From Oligoflexia bacterium (GTDB taxonomy: Bacteria; Bdellovibrionota; UBA1018; CAIPTA01; JAALKR01): a stretch of DNA of 42,432 nt. The notes beneath the pieces were generated by a model. That model searched no databases. It saw only the letters and a program-made list of their open reading frames with translations, and was not told where the DNA came from. Position 1 is the stretch's first letter. Each line of letters begins with the position of its first letter. The DNA is taken from NCBI GenBank assembly GCA_011087955.1, contig JAALKR010000016.1:1-42432 (forward strand). Reading direction: 5' to 3'. This document shows positions 1 to 9,400 of this stretch, one piece after another. Position numbers and translations under genes: made by a program.

Positions 1-111
1 CAACCAAGAGGGGGTTGCCTAGGCTCTGACCCACAACTTTTGGGCGTATCTCAGCAATTAATGTCCTATATCCTAGAGAAAGAAGTGACTAGGGACAATC
101 CATTCACCTAA
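1..111 (+). CDS. C-terminal tail of an unidentified protein (5' end outside window)
   Basis: Frame 1 is open from the first base to a TAA at 109-111, giving 36 residues that end LEKEVTRDNPFT. The other two forward frames hit stops within the first 30 bases. The stop lies 15 bp before the ATG of the next gene on the same strand, which fits the end of an upstream operon partner. The tail is too short to name a family. It could also be a chance open frame; the start lies outside the window. Confidence 0.4.
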   Translation, partial: QPRGGCLGSDPQLLGVSQQLMSYILEKEVTRDNPFT

Positions 112-126
112 GCGAAGAGGATATTT

Positions 127-1512
127 ATGAGGATAGCTATTACAGGGGCCTCCGGGCTCGTGGGCAAGGAGTTAGGTAAAGAGCTGGTAAAAGCCGGGCA
201 TGAGATTGTCGTCCTTGCCCGTCCCAGCAGTAACGCCAAATCCTTTCGCTTTCCTTTTCCTTGTGAGTGTTTGGCCTGGGACGCGGCTAAAGATACATCC
301 CTTCCAAGAGAGCTATGGGATAGGCCGGTGGATGCATTCGTACATTTGGCTGGCGAATCGATTGTGGGCAAGCGCTGGAGTAAAGAGTGGAAGCAAAAAT
401 TATGGAATTCTCGAGTGGCTGGAGCTAGGGCGATCACGAACAGTATAAATGAGCTGCCGGAAGTAAAACGTCCTAGAGTAGTGGTTACTGCATCCGCCAT
501 TGGTATTTATGGAGATAGTGGTGAGTCGAAGGTTGATGAAAGTAGCACTCTTGGTGAGGACTATTTAGCGGAGCTTTGCCAAGCCTGGGAGTCTGAGTTT
601 TCTAGCTCACTGCCAGGAGCTATTCGTTTTTGTGCCGTTCGAGTAGGGTTAGTGCTCAGTGAAAGTGGCGGACTTTTAGAAAAGCTTAGTCCCATATTTC
701 GTGCGGGCCTGGGTGGAAGGCTTGGTAATGGTAAGCAATGGATGAGTTGGATTCATTTAACAGATCTTGTAAATCTTTTTAAAGCAGCGATTGAGCGAGC
801 GGAGTATGTAGGCGCGATAAACGGAGTGAGCCCTAATCCGGAAAAAAATTCTCAATTTACAAAATTAATGGCAGATGCTTTGGGTCGATTAGCACTTTTC
901 CCCGTCCCATATTTGGCTTTACGTGTGGCAAAGGGGGAGTTTGCCAAATTCATTTTGACATCTCAAAGAGTATTGCCGTCTAAGGCAGAGCAGTTGGGTT
1001 TTCATTTCAAATTTTCTTCTATTGACTCTGCGTTCGACAATATTTTCCGCGAGAAAGAAGGGGATTTAATCTATATTGCTGAGCAATGGGTGCCAAAGCC
1101 TAGGGAGGAAATTTTTCTTTTTTTTGCCGATGAAAAGAATTTAGAAGCTATTACTCCGCCGTGGTTAAATTTCCGTGTTTTAGATAAATCCACAGCTGAG
1201 TTAGCTAAAGGAACAGAGATTCGTTATTCTCTCCGTGTGCATGGTATTCCACTGCGCTGGCGCACAAAAATTGTTGAGTGGTCGCCAACAGCAGAATTTG
1301 TAGATAATCAGGAGTCTGGCCCGTACGCGAAATGGCACCACCATCATTTGTTTGAGCCATTAGCTGAAGGTACGTTAATACGGGACTATATTCGATATCG
1401 ATTGCCGCTTGGTAGGATGGGTGAAATCATAGCATGCGCATTCGTTCGTAATGATATCCGGACAATTTTTGACTATCGTCAAAAGATAATTGAAAAATTA
1501 CTAAATAGCTGA
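127..1512 (+). CDS. TIGR01777-type NAD(P)-binding epimerase fused to an SRPBCC domain
   Basis: This 461-residue protein is two domains. Residues 1 to about 300 form an extended SDR/epimerase of the TIGR01777 (YfcH, SDR39U1) family: the Rossmann glycine motif GASGLVG is at 7-13, the SAIGIYGDSGE segment is typical, and the end carries the DUF1731-like part. Residues from about 312 (YIAEQWVPKPREEIF onward) form an SRPBCC/polyketide-cyclase-like ligand-binding domain with the usual WHHHHLFEP strand. Known family members bind NAD(P), but their substrate is not established; the fused lipid-binding-type domain hints at a hydrophobic ligand (inference). The start is supported by GAGGA seven bases before ATG. 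The upstream open frame ends 15 bp earlier, so it may be co-transcribed. It has no signal peptide and is cytoplasmic. Confidence 0.88.
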   Translation: MRIAITGASGLVGKELGKELVKAGHEIVVLARPSSNAKSFRFPFPCECLAWDAAKDTSLPRELWDRPVDAFVHLAGESIVGKRWSKEWKQKLWNSRVAGARAITNSINELPEVKRPRVVVTASAIGIYGDSGESKVDESSTLGEDYLAELCQAWESEFSSSLPGAIRFCAVRVGLVLSESGGLLEKLSPIFRAGLGGRLGNGKQWMSWIHLTDLVNLFKAAIERAEYVGAINGVSPNPEKNSQFTKLMADALGRLALFPVPYLALRVAKGEFAKFILTSQRVLPSKAEQLGFHFKFSSIDSAFDNIFREKEGDLIYIAEQWVPKPREEIFLFFADEKNLEAITPPWLNFRVLDKSTAELAKGTEIRYSLRVHGIPLRWRTKIVEWSPTAEFVDNQESGPYAKWHHHHLFEPLAEGTLIRDYIRYRLPLGRMGEIIACAFVRNDIRTIFDYRQKIIEKLLNS

Positions 1513-1663
1513 AATTAAACAGTTAAAATGACTCCCCTTATGTTATCTGATTTTTTAAATTTGGTACTGACCTCTCGAAAAATAATTGATAGAAAAAGTC
1601 CTTAATTTAAGTATTGCTTTTAAAGGTGAGGCCTACTTGAATTCAACGGAATGAAAGGAAAAA

Positions 1664-2872
1664 ATGAAAACAAAAGATATTGTGGCTGCGGTTGCAGCTA
1701 CGGTAGTATTTGCAGCTGCTGCCTTTAGTCCAGGGCCTGTGTCAGCTGAATCACAAAAACCTGGTGAGAGTAGTTCACCTCGACTGACTGTAACGCTAGA
1801 CGCCGAAAGTATTCGCTATATGCATGGGTCCGGTAACAGAGACGATAAAGTATCTGGCTTTAAGGGACGAGACATTCACTTAGGTGTATCAGCTAAGCTA
1901 ACAAAGAGCCTTCGTGCAAACTTACGTCTTGGCCTTGCTCGTTTGCTCGGACTGGAAGAGTCTGACGACGATGGGGATAGTAGGATAGAAGACTTGCTAG
2001 CGGACATGTCTGCCGACAAGGGTGCCATGGATAGTCTAGAAGAGGCTCTAGAGTTTGCAGAACTCATTTATACCCACGACCAGGAAACAGACAAAATGCT
2101 TAAGACTGTTCTTTTCGGTAAGGGAACAACTGCCTTGCGCGAACTCGTAACAAGTAACCCTGTATACAAGGACTCACTACTCTATGAAGTTGCCCATCAG
2201 GATGACGTTATAGGTATTACGTTTGAGGTAGATCCAGGTGAAATTGCACGGAATATCGAAGCATCTGTTTCCGAGTGTGGAGAAGATGAGATTCTTCGGA
2301 TCTCCGATTGTGTTGGCTTCGCTGCTGCGATGAACGATATCTCTACGCCTATCGATAACTTGACAGCTAATGCTGGAGTTCTTGTTCTTGTTATTGACCC
2401 AGCTCCTACGCCTATGTCTAATGATTGGGAAAAGCGCGCACGTGTTGGCCTCGTATACGACAATGGCAGCGGCATCTGGAAGGCTTATGCTAACGGTGTG
2501 TACTTAGATTCCGCAGAACAGACAGGGTTTGCTACCCAAGTGGGAGCAGAAGTAGCGGTTGGTCCAGGACAAGTAGTTGTAGAATTCGAGTACTTTGAGG
2601 ACATGGCTAATCAGTGGGTGGTTGCTTATAACAACATCCCATTGGGCGCTAACCTGATGACCCTACTATCTCTATATGTTAGGTATCGGTTTAACGACGA
2701 AGTAGTTAGAGCAGACAGCACAGAAGTGGGCTTAAACGTTCAGACTAAATTCGGCCGGACCTCTCTATATGTTAGGCATCGGTTTAACGACGAAGTAGTT
2801 AGAGCAGACAGCACAGAAGTGGGCTTAAACGTTAAGACTAAATTCGGTTGGACGCCACAAATTCCGAACTAA
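1664..2872 (+). CDS. Exported protein, probable outer-membrane beta-barrel, with a duplicated C-terminal hairpin
   Basis: 402 residues with a clear Sec signal peptide (positively charged start, Ala/Val-rich core, cleavage near VSA-E at about 28). I recognise no named family. The mature part mixes short amphipathic strands (AKLTKSLRANLRLGLARLLG; ARVGLVYDNGSGIW; QVVVEFEYFEDM) with an acidic helical middle (residues about 95-150, rich in Asp/Glu). Alternating strands near the end look like barrel strands. The last 62 residues are two near-identical 31-residue units (LYVRYRFNDEV... and LYVRHRFNDEV...), each readable as a beta-hairpin. The C-terminus (TPQIPN) lacks the usual terminal aromatic residue of outer-membrane barrels, so the barrel call is tentative. 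AAAGGA lies five bases before the ATG. A hairpin spans the stop codon. Confidence 0.6.
   Translation: MKTKDIVAAVAATVVFAAAAFSPGPVSAESQKPGESSSPRLTVTLDAESIRYMHGSGNRDDKVSGFKGRDIHLGVSAKLTKSLRANLRLGLARLLGLEESDDDGDSRIEDLLADMSADKGAMDSLEEALEFAELIYTHDQETDKMLKTVLFGKGTTALRELVTSNPVYKDSLLYEVAHQDDVIGITFEVDPGEIARNIEASVSECGEDEILRISDCVGFAAAMNDISTPIDNLTANAGVLVLVIDPAPTPMSNDWEKRARVGLVYDNGSGIWKAYANGVYLDSAEQTGFATQVGAEVAVGPGQVVVEFEYFEDMANQWVVAYNNIPLGANLMTLLSLYVRYRFNDEVVRADSTEVGLNVQTKFGRTSLYVRHRFNDEVVRADSTEVGLNVKTKFGWTPQIPN
2669..2854 (+). repeat. 93-bp in-frame tandem duplication (two copies)
   Basis: Copy 1 is 2669-2761 and copy 2 is 2762-2854. They match at 88 of 93 positions by direct reading. The unit is exactly 31 codons and encodes what looks like a two-stranded beta-hairpin at the C-terminus of the exported protein. 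The near identity at DNA level, including third positions, points to a recent duplication. Confidence 0.95.
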
Positions 2873-2887
2873 TTACTTATTAGTTCG
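2865..2887 (+). terminator. Hairpin straddling the stop codon; possible terminator
   Basis: A perfect 9-bp inverted repeat (CGAACTAAT / ATTAGTTCG) with a 5-base loop covers the TAA at 2870-2872. It is A+T-rich and has no clear T-run behind it, so it could act as an mRNA 3' stabiliser or a weak terminator instead of a classical intrinsic terminator. Confidence 0.4.
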
Positions 2888-2963
2888 TTCTACGATCTGA
2901 ATAGAATCTAAAATGAATTAAATGTAAAAGTGTCATTACAAGTCAAAACTTTCACAAATTAAA

Positions 2964-3006
2964 TGCCGGAAGTCGCAAATGAATTTGATCTACGTGGCTT
3001 CCGGCA
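2964..3006. promoter_or_regulatory. 9-bp perfect inverted repeat in front of the TPR gene
   Basis: TGCCGGAAG at 2964-2972 is repeated inverted as CTTCCGGCA at 2998-3006, separated by 25 bases. The right arm ends 31 bases before the ATG of the next gene. It may be an operator with two half-sites, a leader hairpin, or a terminator of the previous gene; no T-run follows. Confidence 0.4.
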
Positions 3007-3037
3007 GAGTTCTACATGAACTCGATAGGAAAATTTT

Positions 3038-4444
3038 ATGTACACTCTACAATTTGCTTTAATAGTTTCCGCACTTATGACAGTGGTTTTTATTCCCAAA
3101 GCCGAAGCTGGCTTCAATATCCTAGGCATGGAGCTTGGCGGGTCAGATTTTTGTTCACCCCCAGCCTTAAAAGAGACGCTGAAGTGCCCAGTTCAGCAAA
3201 TGGATAAATTCTTTAATATGCCTGATGAGGCGATCATGGCAGAGGCTCGCACGACTACGGACACCTGTCGTATGGTGAACCTAGTTCATGAGTTTGAAAT
3301 GCGTTTTCCAATAATTCCACCGGCATTGGGCAAGGCCACTTATCCACATTCGCAGCTAATTACAGCGCAGCTATTGCGAATTAATAAATTGATTGAGGGC
3401 AAGCACTTTGAAGACGCTCTGTATTGGATTGCCAACTACAGAATTGAGCATGTTTACGCTACTAAGGGCAGTGCGCCACCCACTAAGGTACAGCTCGACA
3501 AGACTATGGACGCGCTTATGTCAAAAGCTTGGGACTTGTATCGCGAAGGTGATTTCTGTGATGCGGCTAAGGCATTGGGGACATTTGATATCAATGAAAG
3601 TACGCATTTTTCGATCAATCGCCCAAATAAGTGGCGTGAATCACGGTTCTTACAACTGGCCGCATTTTTTCGTGGAGAATTCTTTAACGAAGTAAGAACA
3701 GCCTCGCGTAAATATCGTCAAGTAGAATTAATTCGAATGCATCAAGCAAAAATTCGAGAAAAGGGTGAGGGTGATAAGAAAAAAATTTTAGCCGACTTGG
3801 CGCTATACTTCGAAGCCCAAGCCTACTTTATGCAGATTCCGAGACCGGAAAATGTACAGAATAGAAGTATATTAGCAAAGCTTAAAATTGTTGAGCTAGA
3901 TCCAAACACCTTAGGTTCAAAATTAGCAGAAAAAGCCCTTGAGAATATGATCAAACTTGTGGAAGGTTATCCAAAATCACCAATTGTAAAGGAAGAAGGT
4001 TGGCCAGTACAAGCTGTATCAGCACAAACCTTTACAAAAGTTCTGGGCTCGGAATTATTCATCGAGCTTGAGGATATTTTTAAGTATGGCGGCACTCTCA
4101 AAGACAAAACGATATTTGCTTATGATTGGCTTGCTCGTAAAGAGATTGAAATTGGTCGTTATTATTTACACTATAAGCAAGCAGGGACTTTGATTTTCGA
4201 TGGCGAGATAAACTATAGGGCGGCAGCTTTGCGATTCAATGGCTTTTTGAATAGATTCCCAAATTCAAAACATAAGCCCGAAGCTTTGTTCCTTCTCTCT
4301 TATGCCTTTTATGGAATGGAAGACTACGAGCAGGAACAGCAAACTGTAGAGCTTATGGAAGAAGTATTTCCTGGGAACGAATTCACTATTAGAGCAAGAG
4401 AAGAATATGAATCACGCGAGAGATTTTTCCGGAGCAGAAAATGA
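3038..4444 (+). CDS. Exported TPR protein, BamD-like at its C-terminus
   Basis: 468 residues. A Sec signal peptide (MYTLQFALIVSALMTVVF... cleavage near AEA-G at 24) is followed by a helical protein with four early cysteines (within residues 32-80). Residues from about 360 show helix pairs of TPR type; the stretch AALRFNGFLNRFPNSKHKPE followed by ALFLLSYAFYGMEDYEQ is the pattern seen in BamD/YfiO and YbgF-like tetratricopeptide proteins, where repeats are spaced by 'YP/FPNS' turns. It has no lipobox, so it is probably a soluble periplasmic protein and not BamD itself. The start at 3038 is favoured over an out-of-frame ATG at 3016 by AGGA eight bases upstream and by the signal peptide. Its 3' end overlaps the convergent antiporter gene by 33 bp. 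Confidence 0.65.
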   Translation: MYTLQFALIVSALMTVVFIPKAEAGFNILGMELGGSDFCSPPALKETLKCPVQQMDKFFNMPDEAIMAEARTTTDTCRMVNLVHEFEMRFPIIPPALGKATYPHSQLITAQLLRINKLIEGKHFEDALYWIANYRIEHVYATKGSAPPTKVQLDKTMDALMSKAWDLYREGDFCDAAKALGTFDINESTHFSINRPNKWRESRFLQLAAFFRGEFFNEVRTASRKYRQVELIRMHQAKIREKGEGDKKKILADLALYFEAQAYFMQIPRPENVQNRSILAKLKIVELDPNTLGSKLAEKALENMIKLVEGYPKSPIVKEEGWPVQAVSAQTFTKVLGSELFIELEDIFKYGGTLKDKTIFAYDWLARKEIEIGRYYLHYKQAGTLIFDGEINYRAAALRFNGFLNRFPNSKHKPEALFLLSYAFYGMEDYEQEQQTVELMEEVFPGNEFTIRAREEYESRERFFRSRK

Positions 4445-6238
4445 AATCAATATGTCATCTGGATCCGGCGCAACGGGCTTTTCTGGTATTTCAATAATCA
4501 AATGACCGTTTTTCCGAATAAGAATTACTGGCACCGCACGGTCAGCAGATTGTTTCACGAATGATTGGAAATCAAACTCCTTGGTGATTTGCGTATGTTT
4601 AAAGCGCCAGCCTCGATAATAGTTGGTCATTAAACCTTCAAATTGCAGGTCATCGTTGAACACGAAACGTCCTCGATTGGAAACCTTTAATACTTTACTT
4701 TCTTTTACTGTTGATCGGTGCATGGGTAGTTGGTAAACGCGGTCTCGCCCAAAATGTGCTGCAAAGGTATTACAGGTAAGGGCATTATAGGCATCATTAT
4801 CGGTTGCAGCGAGAATATAGCCCATTTGAGAAAAGTCAAGGGTAGCTTCGCCTCGTTCGGACAAAATTTCTCCATAATAGACTGGTATATTAGAGTTACG
4901 AGCGTCTTTTAAGTGATGCCAAGAGGAGTCAACAATTAAAACCGGGATATTCATTTTTTTGAGCAAAACCGCAAGATTTGTCGTCCATGGAGATCCACCA
5001 ACAATCACGATTCCTTCACTTTGATTCGAAGCCAGATTTAGTTTTTTGGCAAGCCATGGGAAAGAAAACCCATGGCATATGACAGTGGTAAACACGACAA
5101 AGAAAATGAGTGGTACTAAAGTATCCGCATCGTCATAGCCTGCAGCTAATAGCTTAGGGGCAAAGAGACCTCCCATAGAGGCAGCGACGACTCCGCGAGG
5201 GGCAATCCAACCAATGAGTGTTTTCTCTTGCCAGGTAAGGTTTGTACGCATTGTAGCGATGAATACGGAAATAGGGCGCACCAGAAAAAGTAGGGCTAGA
5301 ACAAACAGCACAGCTTGATAATTTAAATAGGCAAGCTGCTTTGGCTCGAGCGAGGCGGTTAAAATGATGAATACTGCGGAAACCAAAAAGACAGTAATAT
5401 ATTCCTTAAATCGACGGAGTTCATCGATAATGAGGAGACCGATATTGCCGAGTGTGAATCCAAATACGGTCACTGCGAGTAGTCCTGCTTCGTCTTGCAA
5501 TTGATTTGAAAGCCCAAAAATTGCAAAAACGATGCATAAAACTACAGGAACTTTTAGAGATTCAGGAATATAACCTCGATTGAATGTGAACTTTACAAAA
5601 TAGGCGGCTCCCAAGCCTAGAGTACTACTCACAGCAAAAACTAGAAGAATTTGATAAATAATGCCGAAGGAAGGTGAGGTGGTGCCACCGCGGGAGATAA
5701 TATACTCGAAAACAAAAACAGCGAGTAACACACCAAGTGGATCGTTGACGATACCTTCCCACTTAAGTAAGCTTGCCGACCGCGGAGTTAGTTTGGTTTG
5801 TCGGATGAGCGGCATAATCACCGTTGGACCAGTAACTACAAGAATTGAAGCGAGTACTAGGGATACGGGAAGTGATAATCCAGCGACGTAATAGCATGCG
5901 ACCGTTCCGAGAACCCAGGATATGGGCAGCCCAAAGATTACCAAACGGCGCACGGCCTGTCCCGCACGTTTTAACTCAAAGAAGCGTAGATTAAGCCCGC
6001 CCTCAAAAAGAATTACTGCAACCGCAAGCTTAACAAGTACGCCAGAGATCTCCCCAAATTCTGAAGGTGGGTGCACAAAGCCAAAGACTGGGCCTGCCAA
6101 CACGCCAAAGACCGAAAGCAATACGATGGAAGGCATACGCAAGCGCCAAGCCGCCCATTGTGCTACAACTCCGATCGAAAGAACAAGCACTGCTTTCGTG
6201 AGCAATTCATGTTCGGAAATGGGGTTGTACTCAGTCAT
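4412..6238 (-). CDS. Cation:proton antiporter (CPA1 type) with C-terminal RCK/TrkA-N domain
   Basis: 608 residues from the ATG at 6238. The N-terminal ~400 residues form a polytopic Na+/H+ exchanger domain with about 12 hydrophobic segments. Asn165-Asp166 in GIVNDPLGVLL is the ND pair of the electroneutral CPA1/NhaP group, next to the ...WEGIVND... ion site. From about residue 405 a cytoplasmic nucleotide-binding RCK fold follows (EGIVIVGGSPWTTNLAVLLK, IPVLIVDSS, MGYILAATDND), which in relatives regulates transport. Role: inner-membrane exchange of Na+ or K+ for H+ in pH and ion homeostasis. An upstream in-frame TTG at 6304 would add 22 basic residues with no membrane character and lies inside a 33-bp tandem repeat, so I prefer ATG 6238. 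The gene follows the giant lipoprotein genes by 216 bp on the same strand. Confidence 0.88.
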   Translation of the reverse strand: MTEYNPISEHELLTKAVLVLSIGVVAQWAAWRLRMPSIVLLSVFGVLAGPVFGFVHPPSEFGEISGVLVKLAVAVILFEGGLNLRFFELKRAGQAVRRLVIFGLPISWVLGTVACYYVAGLSLPVSLVLASILVVTGPTVIMPLIRQTKLTPRSASLLKWEGIVNDPLGVLLAVFVFEYIISRGGTTSPSFGIIYQILLVFAVSSTLGLGAAYFVKFTFNRGYIPESLKVPVVLCIVFAIFGLSNQLQDEAGLLAVTVFGFTLGNIGLLIIDELRRFKEYITVFLVSAVFIILTASLEPKQLAYLNYQAVLFVLALLFLVRPISVFIATMRTNLTWQEKTLIGWIAPRGVVAASMGGLFAPKLLAAGYDDADTLVPLIFFVVFTTVICHGFSFPWLAKKLNLASNQSEGIVIVGGSPWTTNLAVLLKKMNIPVLIVDSSWHHLKDARNSNIPVYYGEILSERGEATLDFSQMGYILAATDNDAYNALTCNTFAAHFGRDRVYQLPMHRSTVKESKVLKVSNRGRFVFNDDLQFEGLMTNYYRGWRFKHTQITKEFDFQSFVKQSADRAVPVILIRKNGHLIIEIPEKPVAPDPDDILISFSAPEKSLA

Positions 6239-6272
6239 TCGTCCGTACCAAGAATTGATTCCACGTCGAGAA

Positions 6273-6338
6273 CCTATTTTCCGTCGATCTTGCCGCAGTC
6301 GCAAGCTTATTTTCCGTCGATCTTGCCACAGTCACAAC
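6273..6338. repeat. 33-bp tandem repeat upstream of the antiporter
   Basis: Two copies with a 33-bp period (6273-6305 and 6306-6338) share the core TTTTCCGTCGATCTTGCC followed by a near-identical tail; only a few bases differ. They sit 35-100 bp before the antiporter ATG, in the 5' leader or promoter region on the minus strand. Confidence 0.85.
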
Positions 6339-6454
6339 TCTCAAGATAAGCCAAGGTGAGTTAAGTACACGGCGGCGGCTAGAAAATGATGCAAGTTAAT
6401 TTAAACAATCAAGGAAAGGAGGCTCAATCGAGTTAGTGCTTGTTTGGGTTGAAT

Positions 6455-9400
6455 TTAGCGCTCTATTTCAATTGTTTCCCAGTTAAAATCACCCACGAAT
6501 TCTTTTGGTAAGAATATACCACGAGTCTTATCATTAAAGTCACGAATCTTTGAGTGGTAGTCGGAGCGAACTTTTCCTCGGAGTATGCTGGTACTAAAAT
6601 ACGGATCTAGCGATGTACGGAACCAGAGAGGTTTAGCACCTGCCATATGATTGATTTCATAGTCTTCGATCGCATCCTCAAAGGCCTCTATTAGACGAAT
6701 CTCCGTTTGAATTCTCCAAGTTACAGAGAAGTTAATATAGGAGAGGACTTCAGGATCAATATCTAAAAGTAACTCGCGTTCTTGTCGCTCCAAAGTCTTA
6801 TAGAACGTTTTTGCTTTTGACCAGTAGTTCATTCGTTGGTGGAATATCAAGTTCGTTAAATTTGTTGAATCATCTTCTGGCTTGTCACTAGAGCTCTTTT
6901 CTGCGCCAGGTCGAATCCCGCGGTACTCTGAGTACTTGCCTAAGTGATAAGCAGTCATGTAAGTATAAGCGTCGTCGGCCATTTCTATGATTATTGGGAC
7001 GCCTGAGGCATTATATTCAGAGAATAGATAAGTAGGCCCCTTACGAAGGCCATAGAAGGTGTTGTCATCGTAGTGTTCTAGGAGCTTTAAGTCAAAATCA
7101 GTCATACCATTGATGGATACATGTTTAATGGCTCGCTTTGATAAATCTAAAATACTTTTCGACTGAATACGCATTTGATTTTTCTCTTTGGCGATACAAG
7201 CATCATCACAGAGAGCACGCTTCTTCGGGTCGATTTCCGATTCGAATTTTAGGCGGTGAGCTGCTACTCTAGATTGAATTAGGCGGCGTATCTGTTGACT
7301 TACCGAGAATTGCCAATCGTAGAAGCTCGTCCATTTGTAGATACCAAGCTCTGAACCATCACTATTGGTAATATAGAGAATAGCACCGGTCTGGAAATTC
7401 TTTAGATTTTGTTCAAAAGAGAGCTCACTGCTTGGCATAAAGTCGATTTTGCGCTGCCAATCATCTTTTCCTCGTCTCCAATTCACAAAGTCAGCATAGA
7501 ATTCCTTATAGGTAGTAGGGTACTCCACTTCAATCATATCAGCCTCAAGCGACACACCCATTTCATTAAAGCCATGCTTGAGATAGTTGGCAAAACGAAT
7601 GGCAACATCATAGCCATAGTAAGAAAGGAAGTAGGAACCACGATTGTCTATACCAATGAGTGGCTCAAAATTTTTCTCATATCCAGATATCGCAGTAAAC
7701 GCTTTTGTGTAATGAGATTTTTCGTTTAGGAGTACGTTTATACTCGAGTAGAGATAGCCCGCGTCTGGCAGTTCAGTAAAGAATGGCTCTGACCAAATTC
7801 TTGCGTCTGGGTATTCATTGCGTAGCTGTAAGATAGGTTTGTTCTCATGCTCTAAGTTATTTAATGCATCGAGAGCGATGTAGACAATCCGAATAAATTC
7901 GAGTTCCATTTGAAGTAGCTCTGCCTGGCGCAAATGCTCTTCGCGATCAAGAGTTAGTAAGCAGTCAGTTATCGTACTGTCGAGAATATTGGAGCTTTGT
8001 ATGATTTCATTTCGAATGGAGGTGATAGCTTCAACTTCATCATTGATTAGTGGAAGCATGTCATTAAACGTAGTGAGCTTGCCCTTAATCTTGGCACCTT
8101 TGAATACTTTCGACATAATATTCTTAATTAACAAAATAGCTGAAAGGTGTGGATCCACGTCGGAGCGAATAATCTCCAGTGCCTCTGGAACTGCACTTTT
8201 ATAGTTTGCATTCCCTCCCAATACCTCTGAGAGCTTTGCTAAATTTGAAGATCTTTGGCTTAAGCGCCCACGGAAAGTCCACCTAAAAGCTTGCTTTGGC
8301 GATATTTTGGTTAGAATTGGTCGATAGGTACGCCCTTCGCGGAAATTCTTAACTTGCTTACACTCTTCCATAGTGCTTGTATAGAGTGTTACACTTTTTT
8401 CCTTATTTGGGCCGCTCCTTCCTAAATTGCCGCGTAATTTTTTCGACCAATCACGCAACACTTCTTTTTTTGGCAAGAGATAGGAATCAACAAATCGTTT
8501 GAACCAATCCAGCGGGTCTACACCATAGAGTTCAAATAGATTCAATTGCATAGCGAAGTAGATAGAGTACATCACTTCCACTTGATCAATGCCATCATTA
8601 TCGCCCTCATAGTTTGTAAAGCGGAATATTGGTGAAAGCGTACCTTTCAAATACTCTTGCAGAATGATATCGGCATTAATTTCAATCGAATCGCGAAAAA
8701 ACGGTATATAGATTTTTTCCTTATAGTTTAAGACTTTTGCGTAATATGCAAACATCAGTAGGTTCGGGTACGTAACAAGGTATTTTACATTTAGCGGGAG
8801 ATAATCGAAGAAGTCACGCATGCCAGCAGTTGCTGCAGCAATTTCTTTGTCGCCCGTTACGCCACTCAGGCGCCCGTCAATTTCGCCTTCGAAGAAAGAT
8901 CTGATGTTATTGACAGAGCGCCAGTATTCCATCCATAGAGGAGTAATTTTCCCGTCCGATAAACCACGAATCTGATGCATAAATTCTGAAGGATGTAGTT
9001 TTTCCGACTGTTCACTGCGATAGATGTTAGACATCGAAACGTTCGTTATGAGCGTATTATGAATCAAATGAACACGCATCATACTATCAAGTATTTCGAT
9101 CATCCGCTTACCATCTTTAGAAGTCGATTCCCAATAAGGGAGGACTTCTTCAAAGGAGGTATTTTGGTAGAGCAAAGAAGCGACATAGTAATAGATTTGC
9201 TCGTCTTTCGTCTCAAGCTTCGCTAAATCTACAGTCTTGATATTTAGTCGATTTAGTATTTTTTCGTCAAAATTTAGAATGTCCCAGATAGCCGCTGTGT
9301 AGGACTCTGCTTGTTCTGTTTGTAACATTAAATGGGAAGGGTCGGTAGATCTTGTCTCAGTCAATCGATCAATCGCTAACTGCTCTTGACATTTCAATGC

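Noticed and set aside
1-17. CAACC...GGTTG hairpin at the left edge
   Set aside because: Short stem, no T-run, and it lies inside an open frame that runs in from outside the window.
1586-1620. TTGATA as -35 for the probable barrel gene
   Set aside because: At 17-base spacing only AAGTAT is found (3 of 6), too weak to call.
3016-3207. Overlapping forward ORF at the start of the TPR gene
   Set aside because: Out of frame with a well-supported gene that has a signal peptide and proper ribosome-binding site; no protein-like features of its own.
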